NCBI GenBank assembly: GCA_030267065.1
Contig: JAJDJF010000014.1
Location: forward strand, 1 to 33,279
DNA: 33,279 bases
Source: Desulfovibrio sp. OttesenSCG-928-C06
GTDB taxonomy: Bacteria; Desulfobacterota; Desulfovibrionia; Desulfovibrionales; Desulfovibrionaceae
Direction of reading: 5' to 3'
The notes below the pieces were generated by a model. It was not told the DNA's origin, ran no database searches, and saw only the letters and a list, made by a program, of their open reading frames with translations. The position numbers and the translations under genes are program-made. This document shows positions 16,631 through 24,177 of this stretch, piece by piece. The first letter of the stretch is position 1. The number at the start of each line of letters is the position of its first letter.

Positions 16631-18697
16631 ATGTCGCATGATCCCAACGCAACATCCGTCAGTGCAGAAGTCTGCCTGCTGGACGGCAAGATACTCAAGT
16701 GTATCTCCAAAGGCATTCTGCCGCCCCTGAGCGGTATTGAGCACGCCTTTAACCAGTTCAGCAAGATCATGATCTACATCTCGGCCATCCTTACCGGACT
16801 GCTCACCCTGCCGATTTGTATCGATATCATTGCCAGAGCCTTTGGCGCGCACATTCCGGGCGTTATTGAAATACAGACTTACTCGCTGGTGCCAATCGCC
16901 TTTTTTGCCACCGGCTTCCTGACCGTGAGCCGCCAGCACATCCAGATCGACATTTTCTTCGACATGTTTTCGTACAAAAGGCGCTCCCGGCTGATTCTGC
17001 TGGCAAACCTCATCGGGTTCACCATTTCGGCGGTCATGACCTGGCTGACTTTTGAGGCCGGTCTGGAAACTTCCGAGCTTTCGCCTGACCTTTATCTGCC
17101 CCAGAGCTATTTTATCTGGATTACCAGCTTCGGCTTTGCTACGGCTGGTATCGGCTTCTTTTTCCAGATTCTGCACGCCCTTGACGACCTTATTGCCGTA
17201 AAAGACTGGTTCGGCATCATTTACCCGCTGGTCATCGTCGTTGGTCTGGCCTGCCTGCCCTTCATCTACAAGGCTGCCGGGTACAAGATGTCCGGCCTTG
17301 TAATCGGCAGCATCGGATTCGTCATTCTTTTCTCGCTGCTGCTTGTACGCGTGCCCATCGCGTTTGCCATGGCCTTTATAGGGCTGCTGGGCCTTATCTG
17401 CCTCAAGCGCACCACCTGGGCCGCTCTTTCATCTGTGGGCGACATTCCGTTCATCGAAGTGGCAAACTTTGTGTTCGTAGCCATCCCCATGTTCATGTTC
17501 ATGGGCGAACTGGCCTTTTATTCCGGCATTTCCGCCGACCTTTTTGAGTGCGCAAACCGCTGGCTCGGGCGCTTGCCCGGCGGTCTGGCCTGCGCCACAG
17601 TTGGCGGCTGCGCCGGTTTTGGCGCGGTGTGCGGCGAATCGCTCCCCACGGTTATCACCATGAGCGCCGTGGCCCTGCCCCCCATGCGTGACAGAAACTA
17701 TGACGTTGGCCTCGCCACCGGCGCTCTTGCGGCGGGCGGCACGCTGGGCATCCTGATTCCGCCCTCCATCGGCTTCATCTTCTATTCGATCATCACCGAG
17801 GCCTCGGTAGGGCGCCTGTTCATCGCAGGGATCGTCCCCGGCCTGCTGCTGGCAGCTTTCTTCATCGTCACCATCATGCTTCAGGTCAAGCGCAACCCCA
17901 GCCTTGCCCCCAAGGGCGACATCTACACAATGGGCGAAAAGCTCGCCTCTCTGATTCTGCTGCTGCCCATGGTGCTGATCTTTGTGCTGGTGGTCGGCGG
18001 CATTCTGGCCGGCTGGTTTACCCCCGGTGAAGGCGGGGCCGTGGGCGCAGTGGGCGTAATCATCTACTCGCTTCTGCGCATCGGCCTTGGGCGCGCTCTG
18101 GCCGGGATGTTCCCCACCGCATCCGGCACTCTCGGCTCCTTTATCGCAGCGCTTTTGCGCAACAACATGAGCGCCATGGCCATCAAGAACGCACTCATGG
18201 CAACCGTGACCATGAGCGGCAAGATCTTTATGATTTTTGCTGGTGTGTACTGCTTTGGCGCGTTCCTCGGCAGCTCACGCCTGCCGGAACTGCTGGCTGA
18301 AACCGTGGCGACCATGGACGTGAACCGCTATGTGATTCTCGGTATCGTCGTGCTGCTGTACATTGCGCTGGGCTGCGTCATGAACATTCTGCCCATGATG
18401 CTGCTGACCCTGCCCTCCATTTTCCCGACCATCAAGGAACTGGGCTTTGACGAAATCTGGTTCGGCGTCATCACCGTCATGCTCATGGAAATGGGCCTGA
18501 TTACCCCGCCCGTTGGCATGAACGTCTTCACGCTGGCCAGCCTTGCGCCGGATATCCCGATGGCAAAGATATTCAGGGGCGTGATGCCGTTCTTTATCGC
18601 CATGCTGCTTGCGGCCGTTACGGTTATCATCTTCCCGCAACTGGCCCTCTGGCTGCCCGACCTGCTGATGCCGGTCCCCACGCTGCCGGGCTCCTAA
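16631..18697 (+). CDS. TRAP transporter fused permease (DctQ-DctM fusion)
   Basis: This inner-membrane permease of a tripartite ATP-independent transporter imports an organic anion with the ion gradient. About residues 40-200 form the small DctQ part, with four hydrophobic segments (for example 47-70, 76-100 and 118-140). From about 215 (SGLVIGSIGFVILFSLLLVRVPIAFA) to the end is the large DctM part, with about twelve membrane segments, including the family segments AGFGAVCGESLPT and GILIPPSIGFIFYSIITEASVG. QM fusions are known; 688 residues fits. The ATG at 16631 has an excellent ribosome site (GGAGGAG). It is followed after 83 bases by the binding protein, in one operon. The substrate cannot be read from the permease; C4-dicarboxylates, sulfonates or keto acids are all possible. 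Confidence 0.95.
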   Translation: MSHDPNATSVSAEVCLLDGKILKCISKGILPPLSGIEHAFNQFSKIMIYISAILTGLLTLPICIDIIARAFGAHIPGVIEIQTYSLVPIAFFATGFLTVSRQHIQIDIFFDMFSYKRRSRLILLANLIGFTISAVMTWLTFEAGLETSELSPDLYLPQSYFIWITSFGFATAGIGFFFQILHALDDLIAVKDWFGIIYPLVIVVGLACLPFIYKAAGYKMSGLVIGSIGFVILFSLLLVRVPIAFAMAFIGLLGLICLKRTTWAALSSVGDIPFIEVANFVFVAIPMFMFMGELAFYSGISADLFECANRWLGRLPGGLACATVGGCAGFGAVCGESLPTVITMSAVALPPMRDRNYDVGLATGALAAGGTLGILIPPSIGFIFYSIITEASVGRLFIAGIVPGLLLAAFFIVTIMLQVKRNPSLAPKGDIYTMGEKLASLILLLPMVLIFVLVVGGILAGWFTPGEGGAVGAVGVIIYSLLRIGLGRALAGMFPTASGTLGSFIAALLRNNMSAMAIKNALMATVTMSGKIFMIFAGVYCFGAFLGSSRLPELLAETVATMDVNRYVILGIVVLLYIALGCVMNILPMMLLTLPSIFPTIKELGFDEIWFGVITVMLMEMGLITPPVGMNVFTLASLAPDIPMAKIFRGVMPFFIAMLLAAVTVIIFPQLALWLPDLLMPVPTLPGS

Positions 18698-18709
18698 ATC
18701 GCTGAAATA

Positions 18710-18740
18710 TTCCCGGCGGCGCACCAGGCACCGCCGGGAA
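18710..18740 (+). promoter_or_regulatory. Intercistronic hairpin between permease and binding protein
   Basis: TTCCCGGCGG (18710-18719) and CCGCCGGGAA (18731-18740) form a perfect 10-bp stem with an 11-base loop and no T-tract. It probably acts as an mRNA processing or stability element that lets the binding protein be made in excess over the permease. Confidence 0.6.
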
Positions 18741-18780
18741 ATGGCTTTAGATAACAACCAAAAGAAACCGAGGTGAACCA

Positions 18781-19803
18781 ATGAAAAAAATTTTACTGCT
18801 GCTCGCACTGGTTTTTTGCGTAACCGCCATGCCCGCAAACGCTGCCGAGGAATACACCGTGCAGTCCTTCTGGAGCCCGGCGCACAAGCTGAACAAAGTA
18901 TTCTGGCAGCCATGGTGTGAAGACATCACCAAAAAATCCAACGGACAGGTTGTTTTTCACTACTACCCGCTGAACGGGCTGGTTAAAACCGACGCAATGC
19001 CCGGCGCTGTGCGCGGCGGCAGCCTCGACGTCGGCGGCATCCAGCTTCAGACTGCCGTGGCCATGCTGCCCCATTCGCAGGCCATCGCCCTGCCCTTCCT
19101 GGTGCAGAACGCCCGCGAAGCCTGCACCCTCTACCCGATCATGTTCGAAAAATTCCCGGAAATGCGCACCGAGGTAGAGAAAAACTTCAAGTTCCTGGCT
19201 GCCATGGGTAGTGACCGCTACGCCTTTGCCTCCAACAACATGCTCATCAAGAGCCCGGAAGACCTCAAGGGCAAGCGCGTTCTGGTGTGGGCCCCCTATC
19301 AGATCAAGGAAGTTGAAAGCTGGGGCGGACTGCCCGTTCAGGTTACCTCGTCCGAAACCTACATGGGCCTGCAGCGCGGCCTGGGCGAAGTGGCCTATGT
19401 GCCCTGCCCGGCGGTAGAATCCAGCAAGCTCAACGAAGTAGCCAAGTACATCACCTTCATTCCTTCCCGCTCGCTGCCCATCGTTATCCTGATGAACAAG
19501 GATTCGTGGGATTCCCTGCCCGCAGACGTGCAGAAGCTGGTTGAAGAAACCACCGGAACCCAGCTCAGCCACTTCATCGGCGAACAGCTCATGAAGCTGA
19601 CCGAAGAAGACATCGAAAAGCACCACGCCAAGGGCTGCCAGACCTACCACCTGACCCTTGAAGAACAGAAGGCCTTTAAAGACCTCGCGGCAGACGCCAA
19701 CAAAGCCTACTGGAACGACATGCTCCAGCGCAACGGCGTAAAGGACCCGCAGGCATGGATCGAAAAGGTTGAAAAGCTCGCCGCCGAGACTTTTAACCGT
19801 TAG
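18781..19803 (+). CDS. TRAP transporter substrate-binding protein, DctP family
   Basis: This is the periplasmic ligand-binding component for the upstream permease. Residues 1-21 are a Sec signal peptide (MKKILLLLALVFCVTAMPANA, cut before AEEY). The mature protein has the DctP pattern: FWSPAHKLNKVFWQPW at the start, GSLDVGGIQ near residue 80, LPFLVQNAREACTL, and the helix-strand segment LKGKRVLVWAPYQIKEVESWGG (161-182), where relatives carry the carboxylate-binding Arg. 340 residues is normal. An AACCGAGGTGAACC sequence precedes the ATG at 18781. The gene closes the operon: repeat R3 begins 25 bases after the stop and a strong terminator follows. Ligand unknown. Confidence 0.94.
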   Translation: MKKILLLLALVFCVTAMPANAAEEYTVQSFWSPAHKLNKVFWQPWCEDITKKSNGQVVFHYYPLNGLVKTDAMPGAVRGGSLDVGGIQLQTAVAMLPHSQAIALPFLVQNAREACTLYPIMFEKFPEMRTEVEKNFKFLAAMGSDRYAFASNNMLIKSPEDLKGKRVLVWAPYQIKEVESWGGLPVQVTSSETYMGLQRGLGEVAYVPCPAVESSKLNEVAKYITFIPSRSLPIVILMNKDSWDSLPADVQKLVEETTGTQLSHFIGEQLMKLTEEDIEKHHAKGCQTYHLTLEEQKAFKDLAADANKAYWNDMLQRNGVKDPQAWIEKVEKLAAETFNR

Positions 19804-19827
19804 AGATAGTTGATGTATAAATAGAAA

Positions 19828-19905
19828 TGCCTCCGGCGGCTTAAGGGGCCTGCCCCTTAAGAATCCCCGGCAGGGGGATGATCCCCCTGCACCCCGCAAT
19901 GGGGT
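19828..19905 (+). repeat. Type A intergenic hairpin repeat, copy R3
   Basis: Hairpin 1 is CTTAAGGGGC (19840-19849) / GCCCCTTAAG (19852-19861), followed by AATCCCCGG. Hairpin 2 is GCAGGGGGAT (19870-19879) / ATCCCCCTGC (19881-19890). Hairpin 3 is ACCCC-GCAAT-GGGGT (19891-19905). This is the most regular copy. It is co-oriented with the binding-protein gene. Confidence 0.88.
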
Positions 19906-19946
19906 GGGTTTTATAAGCTTGAACGCAAAGCAGTATAGCTGAAAAA

Positions 19947-19982
19947 AGTCAGGCCGGTTTTCTTTGGAAAACCGGCCTGACT
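19947..19982 (+). terminator. Bidirectional terminator between the TRAP operon and the methyltransferase gene
   Basis: AGTCAGGCCGGTTTTC (19947-19962) pairs perfectly over 16 bases with GAAAACCGGCCTGACT (19967-19982), followed by CATTTTAA. On the - strand, the A6 run at 19942-19947 gives a good T-tract, so it serves the convergent gene at 20136 as well. It lies between the oppositely oriented repeats R3 and R4. Confidence 0.9.
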
Positions 19983-20048
19983 CATTTTAATGTCAAAAAC
20001 ACTTATGGCTAGAAACGAACGCCCCTAGTCCTGCAATAGTCCAAGATA

Positions 20049-20122
20049 ACCCCATTGCGGGGTGCAGGGGACTCAGTCCCCTGCCGGGTTCCAAGGGCAG
20101 AGCCCTTGGCCGCCGGAGGCAT
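20049..20122 (-). repeat. Type A intergenic hairpin repeat, copy R4
   Basis: On the - strand: GCCTCCGGCGG, hairpin 1 CCAAGGGC / GCCCTTGG (20102-20109 with 20091-20098), AACCCGG, hairpin 2 GCAGGGGACT / AGTCCCCTGC (20075-20084 with 20064-20073), then ACCCCGCAATGGGGT. It starts 14 bases after the methyltransferase stop, in that gene's orientation, and mirrors R3. Confidence 0.87.
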
Positions 20123-20135
20123 AAAAATAACTATA

Positions 20136-21743
20136 TCAAATAAAAACGCGGTTGCCGCGTGCTTTCAGGCGGCAAAGCGGCAGGCCTTTGAAGTAGAGTC
20201 CTACTTCCGCGCCTTTTGCCGCAAAGGTCAGGCTTTGCCCGGACAGCAGTGCGCATACGACAGCGGGGTCGTCAACATCTAGAACGTCCGCGCCACGGGC
20301 AGCGGCCTCGCGCGCGCTGGGCATCAGGGCACGCACGCTGGTATCAAGGCGCGGTCTTGAGCCTTCACCGGTGGATTTGCCGAGTTGGTAGCCGTCCCAT
20401 TTAAAGCTTTCCGGCAGAATATCCACCCCGGCCTGCGGCAGGAATGAAAGATTACCGCGCTGGATTGCCAATTGTCCCGGCGGCAGCAGGCTGGCGCTGA
20501 CAAGCGGGGCTTCGATAGCGGCAGGCGGCAGGAAGACCGCACCAGACTCGCCGTGTCCTTGCCCGCTCCCCGCGCCACGTTGTCCGGAGCCATATCCGGA
20601 CCGCTGTCCGGCCTTTTGTCCGATGCCGGTAGCGCGTTTTTTGGACTGCGAGCCGGAGGTTGCGTCAGAATTCTTGCGCGTTACAGGCAGGGGCGCGGCA
20701 TCTTCAGCTTTGCGCAGGGCGGCGATAAAAAATCCCTGTCCCAGCGGGGAATCCATCGAGACCCTGAGCACGCCCGAGCAATCCGCTCCCTGCCCGGCCT
20801 GCGAGCTGTCTGTCGCGCCGTCCGGCCATGGTGCTTCAAAGGCGAACCCGGCGTAATTCTCCAGCGGCAACAGCGAAACTGCGCCGCCGCCCATTTCCGC
20901 ATCAAGTTCCGAAAGCGCCCAGCGCACCTGTTCCTCATTTTCCTGCATATTGACGGTGCAGGTGGAGTAGGTAAGACACCCGCCGGGGCGCAAAAGCCGG
21001 AAGGCCTCGCGCAGGAGCATGCGTTGCAGGCCAACCAGCGGCTTGACTTTGTCGCCCTGCCAGAGCGAGAGCACCTGCGGGTTCTTCTCCACAGTGCCCC
21101 AGCCGCTGCATGGCGGGTCCAGCAGGATATAGTCCCAGCCGGGGAATATCGCTTCGTCATCTGATGCTGTGCAGGACGCGGTAGTCCCGTGTGCTGTCAT
21201 TCCGGGTGCTGATGTTCCGGACGTGGCTGTTCCGGCGGATGGCAGCGGAAAGCTCTCGCCGCCAAAGGAGCAGGTGCCGCTGTTAAGCATGTTCATGCCC
21301 AGCAAATTTCTGCGTAGCGTTCCCAGCCGCTTCACACCCGGCTCGTTTGCCAGCACAAAGCCGGATGGCGCGGCCCCGTCTTGACGTGCCGCCCCAAGAG
21401 CGCGAGCCAGCAAGCTGCTTTTGCCGCCGGGACTGGAGCACATGTCCAGCACCGCCAGCTCGTTGCCGTTAGCGGCAGGGCCGGATGCGGAAGCGGCATC
21501 AGCGGCAATCAGCTTGGCCAGCGCCAGAGCGGGCAGCATCGAAGACGCGTCCTGAATGTAGATGTAGCCGAACTTGGCAGCCAGACTGGAACCAAGCGGG
21601 AAAGGCTCCTCAAGCAGAAGCATGGCGTCCGGGTGAAAAGGCAGCGCCTCAAAGCGGAATCCCTGCGCGCGCAGCATATCTGCAATGGCTTCTGTCTGCT
21701 CGCCGGTGCCGGTAAAACGAAATGTGCGGATATGTTTTTCCAT
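20136..21743 (-). CDS. RNA cytosine-5 methyltransferase, RsmB/RsmF (NOL1/NOP2/Sun) family
   Basis: This cytoplasmic SAM-dependent enzyme forms m5C in rRNA or tRNA. Visible are the SAM motif LDMCSSPGGKS (99-109), the motif IV Cys211 in LLDPPCSGWG and the nucleophile Cys261 in TYSTCTVNMQENE. The tail (about 405-535), with FLPQAGVDILP and VGLYFKGLPLCRLK, looks like the C-terminal PUA-like part of RsmF/YebU, so an rRNA target is likely. Two low-complexity inserts are odd: Thr/Ser/Gly-rich 169-193 between motifs, and Gly/Gln/Ser/Lys-rich 358-402 before the tail. Together they explain the length of 535. The ATG at 21743 has no clear ribosome site, yet the N-terminus fits the family. The gene is monocistronic. 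Confidence 0.88.
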   Translation of the reverse strand: MEKHIRTFRFTGTGEQTEAIADMLRAQGFRFEALPFHPDAMLLLEEPFPLGSSLAAKFGYIYIQDASSMLPALALAKLIAADAASASGPAANGNELAVLDMCSSPGGKSSLLARALGAARQDGAAPSGFVLANEPGVKRLGTLRRNLLGMNMLNSGTCSFGGESFPLPSAGTATSGTSAPGMTAHGTTASCTASDDEAIFPGWDYILLDPPCSGWGTVEKNPQVLSLWQGDKVKPLVGLQRMLLREAFRLLRPGGCLTYSTCTVNMQENEEQVRWALSELDAEMGGGAVSLLPLENYAGFAFEAPWPDGATDSSQAGQGADCSGVLRVSMDSPLGQGFFIAALRKAEDAAPLPVTRKNSDATSGSQSKKRATGIGQKAGQRSGYGSGQRGAGSGQGHGESGAVFLPPAAIEAPLVSASLLPPGQLAIQRGNLSFLPQAGVDILPESFKWDGYQLGKSTGEGSRPRLDTSVRALMPSAREAAARGADVLDVDDPAVVCALLSGQSLTFAAKGAEVGLYFKGLPLCRLKARGNRVFI

Positions 21744-21813
21744 GTTTTGTGGCAGTACAGGAGCTTTTTTCAGATGTAAAGAGCGCAGGTGCTGTTATGA
21801 ATGGATGAATGAA

Positions 21814-21928
21814 TGCCTCCGGCGGCTTAAGGGCGCTGCCCTTAAGAATCCCGGCAGGGACGACCTTTCAGATTGATTCGCCTTCGCTTCGCTCTGGACG
21901 AACGGCCCCTGCACCCCACATTTGGGGT
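21814..21928 (+). repeat. Type A intergenic hairpin repeat, copy R5, with an insertion
   Basis: Hairpin 1 is CTTAAGGGC (21826-21834) / GCCCTTAAG (21838-21846), followed by AATCCCGG. The segment between CAGGGACGA and GGCCCCTG is longer than in R1 and R8 by about 35 bases, roughly 21861-21903. The end is ACCCC-ACATTT-GGGGT. It lies upstream of both the methyltransferase and the first porin, so it is not a 3' element of either. Confidence 0.8.
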
Positions 21929-22057
21929 AGAGCTATATTTAAGCGCGACATAATACAGCCAGCGCATTTTATTAAGACCCGCCACACTGCACGCTTGCGG
22001 TATCGTTAAAAAAAGCCCCTGACCCTACCCGGTAAAAACAACTTTAACATACACTGC

Positions 22058-22083
22058 TCTTGAAAAGGGGGGTTCTCTATGCT
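22058..22083 (+). promoter_or_regulatory. Promoter-like box pair upstream of porin 1
   Basis: CTCTTGAAA followed after 12 bases by TATGCTA (TTGAAA at 22060-22065, TATGCT at 22078-22083), 55 bases before the ATG. The same pair with the same 12-base spacing precedes porin 2. The spacing is too short for normal sigma-70. Confidence 0.4.
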
Positions 22084-22137
22084 AGTCGGCAAGTAGAGGT
22101 GGTGTTAAAAATTTTTTACTGATGCAGAGGGACTACT

Positions 22138-23514
22138 ATGAAACGAATTCTTGCATTCATGTTGACCGTGGCATTTGCCATGGGCCTTGCTACCGGAGCA
22201 ACGGCCATGGAAATCAACGTAAAAGGCGATTTCCACTATGCATTTGTCTGGAACGACAATCCTGATTTCAGCACTGAGCCGCATGATACATTCTGGGCTC
22301 GCAGCCGTGTGCGTATCACAACCGAATTCATTGCCAGTGAAAACCTCAAGGGCGTTCTGCACCTTAGCACAAAACTGATTTACTGGGGTAATGAGGAAGG
22401 TGGCGGCCCCGCTCCCGGCGGCGGTGGGCAGCTTGATACAACCAAAGCCGAGCTGAACGTCCATCAGGCCTACATTGACTGGACCGTGCCGGATACGGGC
22501 CTCAACGTAAAAATGGGCCTCCAGTATCTGTTTCTGCCCATGGCGGTCTCCCTTTCTCCGGTCATGAACACTGCGGTTGCGGGCGTTAACGTCACCAACC
22601 AGTTCAATGACAACGTCAGCGCCAGTCTGGGCTGGTTCCGCCCCTGGAACGGCTCGGCCGTCAAGGACGCGTGGGACATGTTCGTTGTGACCGTGCCAAT
22701 GCAGTTTGACAGCTTCTCCATCACTCCGTGGGGCGAATACTCGTTTCTGGGCCGCGATCTCAGTCTTGACGGCGGCTCCCCCTTCGGCGGCATGGCCTGG
22801 GAAAAGAAATCAAAAATGTGGCACGCGGGCATAGCCGCCAGCGGCAACATTACCGACGACCTGAGCATCAAGGCCGACTTCATCTACGGCGCTCTCACCA
22901 ATAGCGGTGATGGCATGGAGACCTCCGGCTACTTTGCCGACCTTAAAATCGCCTACGATCTCGGCATGGGCAAGCTCGGGCTGGCTCTCTGGTATGCCTC
23001 CGGCGACGACAAGAACGACGCGCAAAAGAACGAGTACGGTTCCATGCCCTCCTTCACGCGCAGCCCGATCCACGAAATAGGCTGGGGCCTTGGCGTAAGC
23101 TCTTTCGGCTTTTGGGGCGACAACCCCATCTGCTACGCAGGCGCGGTATCGCAAAGCGGCGTCGGCACCATGGGCCTGAGCCTGATGATCGAAGAACTCA
23201 GCTTTATCGAAAATCTTTCGCACGACATCCGCTTCCTCTATTACACCGGCACCAATGACCATAAGGCCATGACCGACGGGCGCGCCCTGCGCGGCGGCGG
23301 CTACGCCGGAAACATCACGGGCGGCTTTGCCTACCTGCTGGACAAGGATGACCTGTTCGAAATCAACTTCGACCACAAGTACCAGATCAGCCGTGGCTTT
23401 ACCGCCACCCTCAACTTTGGCTACGTCTGGGCCGACTGGTACAAGGAAAGCCAGCGCAGTTACACCGCCAACAACATGTGGCGCTGCACACTGGGCTTCC
23501 AGTACGCGTTTTAG
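22138..23514 (+). CDS. Outer membrane porin, Desulfovibrio homotrimeric porin type (porin 1)
   Basis: This outer-membrane beta-barrel would let small solutes pass. Residues 1-23 are a Sec signal (MKRILAFMLTVAFAMGLATG..., cut after ATA). The mature part begins MEINVKGDFHYAF, alternates aromatic and polar residues throughout, and ends in FQYAF, with the C-terminal Phe that the BAM machinery needs. It is clearly paralogous to the gene at 24178: both start EINVKG(D/N)FH, share ENLKGVL, WGEYSF and GVGTxG segments, and end QYAF. 458 residues is normal for the family. The ATG at 22138 has an AGAGGGA ribosome site. Monocistronic: repeat R6 and a terminator follow. Codons are less biased than in porin 2, which suggests weaker expression. 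Confidence 0.93.
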   Translation: MKRILAFMLTVAFAMGLATGATAMEINVKGDFHYAFVWNDNPDFSTEPHDTFWARSRVRITTEFIASENLKGVLHLSTKLIYWGNEEGGGPAPGGGGQLDTTKAELNVHQAYIDWTVPDTGLNVKMGLQYLFLPMAVSLSPVMNTAVAGVNVTNQFNDNVSASLGWFRPWNGSAVKDAWDMFVVTVPMQFDSFSITPWGEYSFLGRDLSLDGGSPFGGMAWEKKSKMWHAGIAASGNITDDLSIKADFIYGALTNSGDGMETSGYFADLKIAYDLGMGKLGLALWYASGDDKNDAQKNEYGSMPSFTRSPIHEIGWGLGVSSFGFWGDNPICYAGAVSQSGVGTMGLSLMIEELSFIENLSHDIRFLYYTGTNDHKAMTDGRALRGGGYAGNITGGFAYLLDKDDLFEINFDHKYQISRGFTATLNFGYVWADWYKESQRSYTANNMWRCTLGFQYAF

Positions 23515-23547
23515 GCAATTGTAAGACATCATATGTTAAAGTGACTA

Positions 23548-23608
23548 TGCCTCCGGCGGGCGGGGCGCTGCCCCTGCACCCCGGCAACGCGCGGCGTTGC
23601 ATCCGGGT
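23548..23608 (+). repeat. Type B intergenic hairpin repeat, copy R6
   Basis: It starts with the same GCCTCCGGCGG, but lacks hairpin 1. It has GGGGC (23562-23566) / GCCCC (23570-23574), then TGCACCCC and a hairpin GCAACGC (23584-23590) / GCGTTGC (23594-23600) inside ACCCCGG...ATCCGGGT. It starts 33 bases after the porin 1 stop, same orientation. Confidence 0.8.
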
Positions 23609-23710
23609 ATGGCGCTTTAACAATTACATGATGTTAAAAGTCTTGCATCGGCTGGTGCTTTCAGATGCATCACGCCAGCAAGAAGTTTGTTCTGACTTGC
23701 TTACACTCTG

Positions 23711-23739
23711 AACGGCGGGGATATTCCCCGCCGTTTTTT
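23711..23739 (+). terminator. Rho-independent terminator after porin 1
   Basis: AACGGCGGGGA (23711-23721) pairs with TCCCCGCCGTT (23725-23735) around TAT, followed by TTTT. It lies about 200 bases beyond the stop, with repeat R6 in between. Confidence 0.9.
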
Positions 23740-24089
23740 GTGCCTTGAGTCATAACCGTTAGAGCCTTTGCGTTTTCAGCTGCCCCATGTTCAATACATC
23801 CAGCAAAGCCCCTGCAAACATATGGCCGCAAAAATCATCCCTTCTGGCAAGATCGAATCAGGTTTCGCTCTCTCATGCGTAACGAGCATCTTCTATTTTA
23901 TATTTTGTGAGGTGCAAATTTTTATATCGGTTGGGACATTAAAAATACACAAAGGCGCAATAATAAAAATAGTCCGCATTTTTCATACACGTAAGAACCT
24001 AAAATAATTAAGCATTTATTATTGAAAGATTACCATTCTCCGAACCGTCTAATTTTTTTTACCTTTCCTTGAAAAAAACAGGCAAAAGC
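23740..24089. other. AT-rich intergenic region upstream of porin 2
   Basis: About 350 bases, clearly richer in A and T than the surroundings. A 79-codon open frame at 23768 has no ribosome site and unlikely residues. The region may hold upstream promoter or binding sites for porin 2. Confidence 0.45.
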
Positions 24090-24115
24090 TCTTGAAACCG
24101 TTATAGTGCTATGAT
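24090..24115 (+). promoter_or_regulatory. Promoter-like box pair upstream of porin 2
   Basis: CTCTTGAAA with TATGAT after 12 bases (TTGAAA 24092-24097, TATGAT 24110-24115), 63 bases before the ATG. It matches the pair before porin 1. Both leaders also share an AAATTTTTTA tract and ATGCAGAGG at the ribosome site. Confidence 0.45.
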
Positions 24116-24177
24116 ACTTCATGCGAAGGCAAGGGTATAAATTTTTTAACCACTAAACTTTAATGCAGAGGAAGAGT

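Noticed and set aside
18793..19899. A 368-codon - strand frame across the TRAP binding protein
   Set aside because: Antisense shadow of the binding protein; its first codons lie inside repeat R3.
23768..24007. A 79-codon frame upstream of porin 2
   Set aside because: No ribosome site, AT-rich and rich in Ile, Phe and Lys by chance; no recognisable domain.
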